DNA of 64,000 bases, from assembly GCF_000429465.1 (NCBI RefSeq), contig NZ_AUBX01000018.1, forward strand, positions 1-64,000. The letters run 5' to 3'. The position numbers and the translations under genes are program-made. Positions 14,626 through 22,480 of the stretch are shown in pieces (the first letter of the stretch is position 1; the number at the start of each line of letters is the position of its first letter). The notes under the pieces were generated by a model that did not search any database, had not been told where the DNA came from, and saw only the letters and a program-made list of their open reading frames with translations. The stretch is from Algoriphagus vanfongensis DSM 17529 (GTDB taxonomy: Bacteria; Bacteroidota; Bacteroidia; Cytophagales; Cyclobacteriaceae).

Positions 14626-17012
14626 TGCTATACCCCACCAATCTCGAACAGAAAGTAAATTTTCAAAAAATCAAGGAACTGCTCAAGGCAGAGTGTAGCT
14701 CTGGTCTTGGAGCAGAATATGTTGATAAAGTTTCCTTCTCCTCAGATTTTCGTTTGGTCAACAAGCTTTTGGATCAGACTCAGGAGTTTTTGGATATATT
14801 GATTTCAGGTGAAAATTTCCCTGCTTCTAATTTTACCAACCTGAATCCCTATTTGGAGAAAGCCAAACTGGAAGGAGCTTTTCTTGATCAGGATGAATTT
14901 CATGAGATCAAGCTTTCCCTCCAAACTTTAAAAGGCTGTATTGCCTTCTTCTCCAAGTTTGGAGAGCTCTATCCTGCGTTGGGACAATTGCTCGGTTTGG
15001 TTTTGGAGCTGGATTTGGGCTTGCTCAAAGCTATAGAACTGGTAGTCGATGAGAAAGGTGTCATCCGCAGCAATGCCAGCCGTGAACTCCAGCTCATTCG
15101 GAGTCAAATCATCTACGAAGAAGGTAGACTGCGCAAAGTGATGGAGCGGGTTTTCAAGGAAGCTCGTGCCAAAGGTCTGACTCCGGAAGACTCTGCGATC
15201 ACTATTCGTTCAGGAAGAATGGTCATCCCCGTGGCAGCTGAAAACAAAAGAAAACTTAGGGGATTTATCCATGACGAATCTGCAACAGGTCAGACGGTCT
15301 TTATGGAGCCTGAGGAAGCATTGGATATCAATAATGAGATCCGGGACTTAGAATACATGGAGAGAAGGGAAATCATTAAGATTTTAACCCAACTCACAGA
15401 TCGACTCCGACCATCAATTCCTGCTTTGAGAAAAGCTACCAACTATCTAGGATTAATTGATTTCATTCGTGCCAAAGCGAAGTTTGCCCAAAAAACAGAA
15501 AGCGTAAAGCCTGTTTTGGTCAAAGAGCGAGTTTTGTCTTGGACCAAGGCAAGACATCCTCTTTTGGAACTAGCCCTGCGATCTCAGCAGAAAAAGATCA
15601 TTCCTCTTGATATCCATCTAGGAGGCCAAGATAGACTATTGGTGATTTCCGGTCCCAATGCCGGGGGGAAATCAGTGACCTTGAAGACAGTAGCACTTCT
15701 CCAATACATGCTCCAGTGTGGGATTTTGATACCGGTTCATCCCGATTCCAAGAGTTCCTTGTTCGATAATTTTTTCATAGATATTGGTGACGAGCAAAAC
15801 CTAGAAAATGATCTGAGTACGTATAGCTCACATTTGATGAGTATGAAGTACTTTACTCAATTTGCCAATAAGAAGACCATTCTATTTATAGACGAGTTTG
15901 GGACGGGGACAGAGCCGCAGTTTGGTGGAGCGATAGCTGAGTCGATTTTGCTTTCACTCAATAAAGCAGGAGCATACGGCGTCGTGACCACACATTATGG
16001 TAATCTGAAACAATTGGCAAACAAAAATCAAGGTCTGGTCAATGGAGCTATGCGCTATGACGTAGAAAAGCTGGAGCCCATGTATCAGTTGGAAATCGGT
16101 AAGCCAGGCTCTTCGTTCGCATTGGAAATCGCGTCGAAAATCGGGATATCCAAAGAGATTTTGGCTTATGCCAAAAGCCAGATCGGTGATGAAAGAGTAC
16201 GATATGACCGACTTTTGACACAGTTGGAAAATGAGAAAAATCAATATTCAGGGTTGCTGGCAGATGTCCAATCAAAAGAACGGCTGCTCAAGACCAGACT
16301 CCAAGAATATAATGAGCTAAAAGAGACACTCGAATCGACCAAAAAACGCTACATCCAAGAAGCTAAGCAGGAAGCCAAGCGTCTACTTGATGAAAGCAAC
16401 AAGAAGATCGAGTCTACCATTCGAGAAATAAAAGAGGGGAAAGCTGAAAAGGAAGCAACCAAAAAGGCAAGACAGGTGCTGGAGGAGTTCAAGGAGCAAG
16501 TCAAGCCGGAGAAGCAAGCGGTGAAAGAGCCAGGGGTCAAAGTGCTTTCTGGCAAGATCGGAGAAGGAGATTGGGTTCGTCTTAAAGATACCGGCACCAT
16601 CGCTCAGGTACTTCATGTAAGAAATAAGGAAGTAGATCTCTCAATCGGTGACCTCAAGTCTACGGTAAAGCTGGCACGATTGGAAAAGATCAGCCAAACT
16701 CAGGTAAAAAAAGAAAAGAAAACCAAGGCTACTTCCGGAAGCTTCAATGCCAATCAGAAGTTGATGGATTTTTCACCCAATTTGGATTTGAGAGGAAAAA
16801 GAGGAGAGGAGGTTTTGTCCTTGATTCAAAACTTCATCGATGAAGGCTATATGCTGGGCATCAAAGACCTTCGAATCGTTCATGGTAAAGGAGATGGGAT
16901 TCTACGTGAGATCACTAGAAATCTACTTCGAACTATGAATTCGATTCAGAAAGTAGAAGATGAGCATGCAGATCGTGGAGGGAGTGGAGTCACGCTGGTG
17001 ACTCTTAAATAA
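14625..17012 (+). CDS. mutS2: MutS2 family ATPase/endonuclease with Smr domain
   Basis: This 795-aa homodimeric ATPase acts on branched DNA, and possibly on collided ribosomes as shown for Bacillus MutS2. The N-terminal core and lever helices are followed by the ATPase domain with Walker A GPNAGGKS at 343-350 and Walker B ILFIDEFGTGTEP. A long coiled coil follows (about 530-640), and a C-terminal Smr nuclease domain has LDLRGKRG and HGKGDG. The mismatch-reading domain of MutS is absent, which separates it from MutS. The last 8 bp overlap convergent yigZ. Confidence 0.95.
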   Translation: MLYPTNLEQKVNFQKIKELLKAECSSGLGAEYVDKVSFSSDFRLVNKLLDQTQEFLDILISGENFPASNFTNLNPYLEKAKLEGAFLDQDEFHEIKLSLQTLKGCIAFFSKFGELYPALGQLLGLVLELDLGLLKAIELVVDEKGVIRSNASRELQLIRSQIIYEEGRLRKVMERVFKEARAKGLTPEDSAITIRSGRMVIPVAAENKRKLRGFIHDESATGQTVFMEPEEALDINNEIRDLEYMERREIIKILTQLTDRLRPSIPALRKATNYLGLIDFIRAKAKFAQKTESVKPVLVKERVLSWTKARHPLLELALRSQQKKIIPLDIHLGGQDRLLVISGPNAGGKSVTLKTVALLQYMLQCGILIPVHPDSKSSLFDNFFIDIGDEQNLENDLSTYSSHLMSMKYFTQFANKKTILFIDEFGTGTEPQFGGAIAESILLSLNKAGAYGVVTTHYGNLKQLANKNQGLVNGAMRYDVEKLEPMYQLEIGKPGSSFALEIASKIGISKEILAYAKSQIGDERVRYDRLLTQLENEKNQYSGLLADVQSKERLLKTRLQEYNELKETLESTKKRYIQEAKQEAKRLLDESNKKIESTIREIKEGKAEKEATKKARQVLEEFKEQVKPEKQAVKEPGVKVLSGKIGEGDWVRLKDTGTIAQVLHVRNKEVDLSIGDLKSTVKLARLEKISQTQVKKEKKTKATSGSFNANQKLMDFSPNLDLRGKRGEEVLSLIQNFIDEGYMLGIKDLRIVHGKGDGILREITRNLLRTMNSIQKVEDEHADRGGSGVTLVTLK

Positions 17013-17613
17013 ACTTCAAATCTTGGATTTCATCCAATTGACCAAGTAGTTCTTCTTTGAGGATCTCTCGATATTCCAGAGTCATTTTACAATCCAGTGT
17101 CATCTCTTGTGCGATGATCTGAAGGTCATGGTTTTTTACCAGTTTCATCACATCATTCATCACAGGATAGGGGAAATGGATAGTCACCTTTTCTTTGACC
17201 TGCTCGACGATGATTTCATTGGCTTCGATAGCCAAAGATGCTGAGCTTTTATAGGCCTGAATGAGTCCTCCTACTCCGAGTTTGGTACCACCGAAATAGC
17301 GAACTACCACGACTAATGTGTTGGTCAGTTGATGGGATCTGATCTGCCCCAAAATCGGGTCTCCGGCAGTATGATTAGGCTCTCCATCATCAGAAGCCCT
17401 GAAAAAATCCCCATCACGACCGATGACGAATCCATAACAATGGTGCCTTGCATCGTAATACTTTTTCTTCAATTCTGCCAGACGTTCTTTGACTTCCTCT
17501 TCATTGCTGACCGGAAAGGCGAAATAGAAAAACTTGCTGTTACGATCTTTGTAAAGTCCACTGGAATCTTTTGCCAGGGTCAAATAGCTGTCGGATGGGA
17601 GTGGTTCTTCCAA
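17005..17613 (-). CDS. yigZ: YigZ/IMPACT family protein
   Basis: This 202-aa protein has the conserved block DGEPNHTAGDPILGQI followed by VVVVRYFGGTKLGVGGL, the core of the UPF0029/IMPACT domain, and a C-terminal DUF1949-like domain. Its biochemical role is unclear; the eukaryotic homologue regulates Gcn2. The best start is TTG at 17613, because an in-frame stop lies three codons upstream. Its 3' end overlaps mutS2 by 8 bp. Confidence 0.9.
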   Translation of the reverse strand: MEEPLPSDSYLTLAKDSSGLYKDRNSKFFYFAFPVSNEEEVKERLAELKKKYYDARHHCYGFVIGRDGDFFRASDDGEPNHTAGDPILGQIRSHQLTNTLVVVVRYFGGTKLGVGGLIQAYKSSASLAIEANEIIVEQVKEKVTIHFPYPVMNDVMKLVKNHDLQIIAQEMTLDCKMTLEYREILKEELLGQLDEIQDLKFI

Positions 17614-17717
17614 TCTGATTTATTGTTTGCTGAATCAAAATCGAAATTAGAAAATTAACGGAAGCGTAACCTAGATTACTTTGGATTTGTCTTATTTTTA
17701 ACTCGATTGTACATCGC

Positions 17718-18143
17718 ATGACGACTTTGATTAAAAAAGAATTAACCCTGATCACCTTGGGCGGACAGAAGAGCCCACATGGAAATTTGTTTTATTGGGA
17801 AAATAAGGAATTGTTTCCCTTTGGAATTCAACGTTGTTTTTGGATCAATGAAGTGTCTGGGGACAATTCCCGAGGAAATCACGCTCACTGGGAGGAGTCT
17901 CAGGTGCTTGTAGCAGTACATGGCAGCGTGGAAGTGCTAGTACATGAGCCTGGCGAAGCAAAGCGGAAGTTCACACTTGATCATCCAGAAAAAGGACTAT
18001 TTGTCCCTCCACTGCACTGGGTAGAAACTAGATTTGAAGAGGGAGCGGTTCTTTTGGGGCTTTCGGATCGTGAGTTTTCGGAGCAAGATTATATCAGAGA
18101 CATCCAAGATTTTGAAAATTTACAAAAAGGAAATCACCGATAA
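17718..18143 (+). CDS. QdtA/FdtA-like sugar 3,4-ketoisomerase (WxcM-like cupin)
   Basis: This 141-aa cupin contains GNLFYWENKELFPFGIQRCF, EVSGDNSRGNHAHW and LFVPPLHWVE, matching dTDP-4-keto-6-deoxyglucose 3,4-ketoisomerases. These make precursors of 3-amino or 3-acylamido sugars for surface polysaccharides. The active-site histidines lie in GNHAH. It heads a three-gene glycan cluster with a GNAT/FemAB-like transferase and a GT2. No partner aminotransferase is adjacent; a DegT-type gene lies far away at 60064. Confidence 0.85.
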   Translation: MTTLIKKELTLITLGGQKSPHGNLFYWENKELFPFGIQRCFWINEVSGDNSRGNHAHWEESQVLVAVHGSVEVLVHEPGEAKRKFTLDHPEKGLFVPPLHWVETRFEEGAVLLGLSDREFSEQDYIRDIQDFENLQKGNHR

Positions 18144-18150
18144 TTATAGC

Positions 18151-19038
18151 GTGGAGGTTTTGCCTTCTACCAAGATCAAGAAAGATTATCTCCTTTCAAA
18201 TGAGATGTTGGTGGATCAGGGAGACTACCTGGATTTTGTATTGAGTAAAAAGGAAAAGATCAAGGTTACTCTGACACTAGCAGTCAAAGGATCCCAGGCG
18301 ATATCTTTGCCACAGGCTCCATTTGGAGGCTTTTGGACCGAAGAAATGATCAACAGTGAGACTGCCGAATTTTTTATTTCCCAAGTTGAAGAGCTCCTGA
18401 AGTCTCGAGGTGTGAAGTCTCTGACCATCCACCAGGCCCCTAAACCTTACCAAAGGTGCCATGATCTTTTTTCTTTTTTGCTATTTCAAAATGGCTATGT
18501 CGCTGAAAATATGTCTGCTCATCAGTTTTTCATCGGTAAAAAGAAAATCAAGAAGCTTTCGCAGCATGATCATGCCAAGTTCACTAAGAAATTGAGTCAG
18601 GGGAGTTTGGAATTGTATTGTGGAGCGATTCAAAATTTTACGTTTCTCCAGCAGATTCGTGACTGGAACAGGTCCAAAGGCTATGAAGTCAATCTCCAAG
18701 AAAGCCGATTGATCTATCAGGTTTCAGAGTTTCCGGAGCGCTACTTTCTGATCACTTTGAGTAGAGATGGTGTGGCGATAGCGCATACACTGGCTGTCAA
18801 GCTGACACAGGATAGTCTATATTACTATCAGTCGGCGATCGATCCCAAAGTGACATTGAAAAATCTGGGAGACTTGTTGCTGATGAGATTGTTTCAATTG
18901 GCTGTGGATGAAAAAGTTGAGTTCATAGATCTGGGCACATCCGAACTGAGTACTGGTGCAAATCATAGCCTGATGTTTTTCAAGTCGCGATTTTCAAATG
19001 ATATTTCTACTAAATTAACCTGGACAAAATCACTCTGA
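18151..19038 (+). CDS. GNAT-fold (FemAB-like) acyltransferase
   Basis: The C-terminal half (about 150-295) resembles the acetyltransferase domain of FemAB/BioF2-like proteins, with RDWNRSKGYEVN, LAVKLTQDSLYYYQSAIDP and LGDLLLMRLFQLA. The likely role is N-acylation of an amino sugar made with the upstream ketoisomerase, which is inference. The start is uncertain: no ATG precedes the conserved part. GTG at 18151, 7 bp after the qdtA-like stop, gives 295 aa. TTG at 18112 would overlap qdtA by 32 bp, and an ATG at 18034 by 110 bp. The GT2 gene follows after one base. Confidence 0.75.
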   Translation: MEVLPSTKIKKDYLLSNEMLVDQGDYLDFVLSKKEKIKVTLTLAVKGSQAISLPQAPFGGFWTEEMINSETAEFFISQVEELLKSRGVKSLTIHQAPKPYQRCHDLFSFLLFQNGYVAENMSAHQFFIGKKKIKKLSQHDHAKFTKKLSQGSLELYCGAIQNFTFLQQIRDWNRSKGYEVNLQESRLIYQVSEFPERYFLITLSRDGVAIAHTLAVKLTQDSLYYYQSAIDPKVTLKNLGDLLLMRLFQLAVDEKVEFIDLGTSELSTGANHSLMFFKSRFSNDISTKLTWTKSL

Positions 19039-19039
19039 A

Positions 19040-19990
19040 ATGGAAAATGGGGCCAAGGTAGGGATCATTTGTATTGCCTATAATCATGGGGAATGGGTCA
19101 AGGAGACGCTGGAAAGCGTAGCCCTGCAGGAATATTATCACAAGGAATTGATCGTGATAGACAATGGCAGCGAGGATCAAACTCGAGAGCAGATAGAGGA
19201 ATGGGTGGCGCAGTTTACGGGGATGTTTCCCGTTCGAACCATTTTTCTTGATCAAACACGTCCCTATTGCCAACTTTTCAATGAGAGCCTCGAGAACTTG
19301 GACGCAGATTATGTCGTGGATTTAGCTGGAGATGATGTGTTATATCCCGATCATATTCTCAAATCTGTAGCCCTGCTTTCGCAAGATCCGAATGCCGCTT
19401 TTGTATTTTCTGATGCTTATATTTTGGATAAGAATGGGTTGGTGCGCACCTTCTATGAAAGGAATGACTACGGGGAGTTGATGGAGGGAATCGAGCTGGG
19501 GATCTTGTATCAGACACTTCTGGAGCGGAGCTTGATCTGTGCTCCTACGATGGTGTTCAATGCTCAGATTCTAAAGCAGGAGGGAGGGTATGATCCTAAT
19601 TTGTTTTATGAGGATTTTGATATTCAGTTGCGGCTAGCTAGGAAATATCCGGCTTTGTTTTCTGATCATGTAGGAGTGCTGAAGAGAAAATTACCGAAAT
19701 CCATGTCTTCGGGACAGTATCAGAGTTATCATTCCAAAATGCTTCCGAGCACAGTGATGGTTTGTGAAAAAGCTTTTGAAATGAATGAGAATGAGCGGGA
19801 GAATTGGGCTTTGGGCAAGCGGGTACTCTATGAGCTGAAGCATGCGCTCTGGTCAGCCAATTTTGAAGTGGCAGAAAACCTCGTAGCATTGGGAAAACGG
19901 TGTAAGCTCAAGTCTCCCAAATTTGCCATTTATCAGCTGTGGGCGAAATGGAAAGTGGATTTGTCTTGGCTTTATGAGTCTCTGACGTGA
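19040..19990 (+). CDS. Family 2 glycosyltransferase
   Basis: This 316-aa cytoplasmic GT-A enzyme opens with IICIAYNHGEWVKETLESV, the nucleotide-sugar binding start of GT2, and has a DxD-like DLAGDDV near residue 95. FYEDFDIQLRLARKYP matches the acceptor-site ED motif region. It likely adds a sugar to a surface glycan together with the two genes before it; the substrate cannot be told. It ends one base before the end of the convergent M16 gene. Confidence 0.88.
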   Translation: MENGAKVGIICIAYNHGEWVKETLESVALQEYYHKELIVIDNGSEDQTREQIEEWVAQFTGMFPVRTIFLDQTRPYCQLFNESLENLDADYVVDLAGDDVLYPDHILKSVALLSQDPNAAFVFSDAYILDKNGLVRTFYERNDYGELMEGIELGILYQTLLERSLICAPTMVFNAQILKQEGGYDPNLFYEDFDIQLRLARKYPALFSDHVGVLKRKLPKSMSSGQYQSYHSKMLPSTVMVCEKAFEMNENERENWALGKRVLYELKHALWSANFEVAENLVALGKRCKLKSPKFAIYQLWAKWKVDLSWLYESLT

Positions 19991-19991
19991 T

Positions 19992-21266
19992 TTAGCCTAC
20001 AATGACTTCAATCAACTCCTGATCTTTAAAATACTTTTGACCAATCCGGAGAATATCTTCTGCAGTGAAAGTTTTGAGGAAATCTAATTTGCGCTGATAA
20101 AAGTCCAGATCCAAACCAGCATAATGCACTGCTCTAAATCTGTCCATGAGGTCAAATGTAGAGCTAAATTGAGCCAACATCTGCCCGATTTGATAGTTCC
20201 GCAAAATTTCCAACTCATCATCAGTGACCTCTTCTGAGCTGAGTTTTTCAATCTCAATTCCGATTTCCCGGATGACTTCTTGAGTGAAATCTTTTTGAAC
20301 ATCGGCAGCGACTACCCAATAATTGGATTCACCTATTTCCGCCAAAGTGGAATATATTCCATACGTATGTCCCTTGTCTTCTCTGATGTTTTTAATCAGT
20401 CTGGACCCAAAATAACCTCCTAGCAATGTATTGAAGACACTCAATGCAATGAAGTCGGGATGATTTTTTGGGATGGAGAGTTTTCCTAGTCTCAAACTGC
20501 TCTGAACGGCATTTTCCCGAGTGACATGCGTTTGAGCGTTGGAGGTCATTGTGGGCAAAGCCACACTTTGCGAATATCGACGGACAGGGATTTGTGCCAG
20601 GTTTTCTTTTACCAACTCCCATTCTGCAGGTGAAAAATTTCCTGTAACGAAAATTTCCGTTTCCTGCCAAAGCATATTTTTAGCATAAAACTCCAACTGC
20701 TCAGGAGTGATCTCATCGACATGCTGAAGATCTATATCTACCCCATATGGATGATGCGTGCCAAATAGGTTTTGGCGAAAAAGCTGACCTGCCAAGGAGG
20801 CTGTTTTCTCTTTTTCCAGTTGAATGCTGAGCTTACGCTGTGATTTCTTCTTTGCTAAAATATCCTCAGGAAATGTGGGTTGTAAGATGATTTCCAACAA
20901 AAGAGGAAGTACATGGAATAGTTGGATTCGAGTACTCAATAGACTCAACCCCTCATGCGAAAAAGTAGAAATAGGGGAGATTTCACTCGCGTGGAAATCC
21001 AACAAGCTGGCTATTTCATCGCTGGATTTACTTTTGGTTCCTTCCAAAAGCATCTGCAACGTGAAGGACGGCAATAAAGTCTGGGAAAGAGGTAAGGCTG
21101 TTCGTTGGCCTTTGCCGGTAATTTCGATTTTGATTGCGTCCAGATTTGGAGTAGGAATCCAAAACAGAGAGGCTCCGCTAGCTAGAGTGAATTTTTCCGG
21201 CTGTGTCAAAGAGAAATCTTCCGGAACTCTAAATTCCGGTGCATGACTACGATCCAACTTGTACAT
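19992..21266 (-). CDS. M16 family peptidase homologue lacking zinc ligands
   Basis: This 424-aa protein has the two-lobed M16 layout, and GGYFGSRLIKNIREDKGHTYG marks the second lobe. At the place of HxxEH the sequence is SFTLQMLLEGT, so both histidines and the glutamate are missing. It should be an inactive subunit or chaperone-like binder. Such proteins often pair with an active M16 subunit, but none is adjacent. No signal peptide is evident. It is the last gene of the MBL-pssA-porU-porV operon, and its ATG overlaps the porV stop by one base. Confidence 0.88.
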   Translation of the reverse strand: MYKLDRSHAPEFRVPEDFSLTQPEKFTLASGASLFWIPTPNLDAIKIEITGKGQRTALPLSQTLLPSFTLQMLLEGTKSKSSDEIASLLDFHASEISPISTFSHEGLSLLSTRIQLFHVLPLLLEIILQPTFPEDILAKKKSQRKLSIQLEKEKTASLAGQLFRQNLFGTHHPYGVDIDLQHVDEITPEQLEFYAKNMLWQETEIFVTGNFSPAEWELVKENLAQIPVRRYSQSVALPTMTSNAQTHVTRENAVQSSLRLGKLSIPKNHPDFIALSVFNTLLGGYFGSRLIKNIREDKGHTYGIYSTLAEIGESNYWVVAADVQKDFTQEVIREIGIEIEKLSSEEVTDDELEILRNYQIGQMLAQFSSTFDLMDRFRAVHYAGLDLDFYQRKLDFLKTFTAEDILRIGQKYFKDQELIEVIVG

Positions 21267-22480
21267 TAATTGCTTGGGATGGTGTACATCAGAGTAAACC
21301 GCAATGTCTCGGCAAGCGGATTGTTTTGTGTCTGAGGTACTAAATAGGAGAAGTCAAAACCAAGTCTGTTCAGGTCCAGTCCTACCCCCATTGTGAAATA
21401 TTTCCTTCCGCCTTTATTGGCGTTTTCGTAAAAATAACCAGTTCTGACAGCGAATTTTTGATTGTAGACATACTCAGCACCGAAGGAAATCATGATCTCT
21501 TGGAGCTCCTCCGAAAAGCCGTCTGGTGCGTCAGCAAAGGAGCCGAACATGCCGGAAATTAAGGCTCTATTAGGATCCTTGCCACTTTCGATGATCAGAT
21601 TGCCATCTTCATCTGTTGCCAAAGTTCCGTCTGGATTGGTCTGGTATACAGGTGGAGTAGGTACTAGGAGTTTGTTAAAGTCCAACGCAAAAGTCAATTC
21701 ATTCAGTTCATTCAATTCGATGGAATAGGCTGTACCAATTCTAAAATTGGTGGGGATATAATCCAGGTCATCGGCACTGTTGTAGGTGATCTTTGGACCT
21801 ATATTGGAAATGTTGACCCCCCAAGACCAAGTGCCTTCTTTAGATCCTGCCAAGATAGGTTTGCTGTAATACAATCCGACGTCTGCTCCCACACTGACAC
21901 CAGGCCTGCTTTCGCTTCCTCCTACAGAAGTGATTGCGCCTGAAAGATTGGAATGGATAAATCGTGCTGAAATACCCAAGCCCAGATAGTTGGAAAGTTT
22001 TCTGGAATAGGTGCCCCCAATAGCGATATCTCTCGGGTTAAATTCTCCTAATTCATTGCCCTGCCCATCTGTCAATTGGATGTCTCCCATGTTGAAATAA
22101 CGCATGTCAAAGCCAAATGCGGAGTTTTGATCAATCTTGAAAAAGCCTGTCAGATAACTTAGGGACATGTCGTTGACGAGTTTTCCCAACCAAGGAGAAT
22201 AGGAAAGCGAAAATCCCATATCGTCTTCTATGAATGCAAGTTTGCCGCTATTCCAATGAGCAGAATTGGCATCTGGAGAAGTTGCTACTCCTACATCCCC
22301 CATTGCGGAGTGTCGAGAGTCGGGAGCAAAATTAAGAAATGGGACAGCAGTAGTAATGACTCTACGGTCCGGATCTTGTCCTGAGATGACGACTGAATTT
22401 TGTGCCAAGGCTGAAGATCCCACTAGGGCAACTATCCCTAGTAGAGCTCCGAAATGCTTACAGATGGCTTTTAATTTCAT
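21266..22480 (-). CDS. porV: T9SS outer-membrane shuttle protein PorV (LptO)
   Basis: This 404-aa outer-membrane barrel of the FadL-like fold has a signal peptide ending near ALAQ. The diagnostic stretch TTAVPFLNFAPDSRHSAMGD is followed by VGVATSPDANSAHWN. PorV takes cargo from the SprA translocon and passes it to the sortase PorU, whose gene overlaps it by 4 bp. The length is normal. Confidence 0.95.
   Translation of the reverse strand: MKLKAICKHFGALLGIVALVGSSALAQNSVVISGQDPDRRVITTAVPFLNFAPDSRHSAMGDVGVATSPDANSAHWNSGKLAFIEDDMGFSLSYSPWLGKLVNDMSLSYLTGFFKIDQNSAFGFDMRYFNMGDIQLTDGQGNELGEFNPRDIAIGGTYSRKLSNYLGLGISARFIHSNLSGAITSVGGSESRPGVSVGADVGLYYSKPILAGSKEGTWSWGVNISNIGPKITYNSADDLDYIPTNFRIGTAYSIELNELNELTFALDFNKLLVPTPPVYQTNPDGTLATDEDGNLIIESGKDPNRALISGMFGSFADAPDGFSEELQEIMISFGAEYVYNQKFAVRTGYFYENANKGGRKYFTMGVGLDLNRLGFDFSYLVPQTQNNPLAETLRFTLMYTIPSN

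Noticed and set aside
18034..18150. Frameshift joining the QdtA-like gene and the acyltransferase into one protein
   Set aside because: Each part has a normal family length and a stop in a sensible place. A non-ATG start explains the structure without an error, though it is not excluded.
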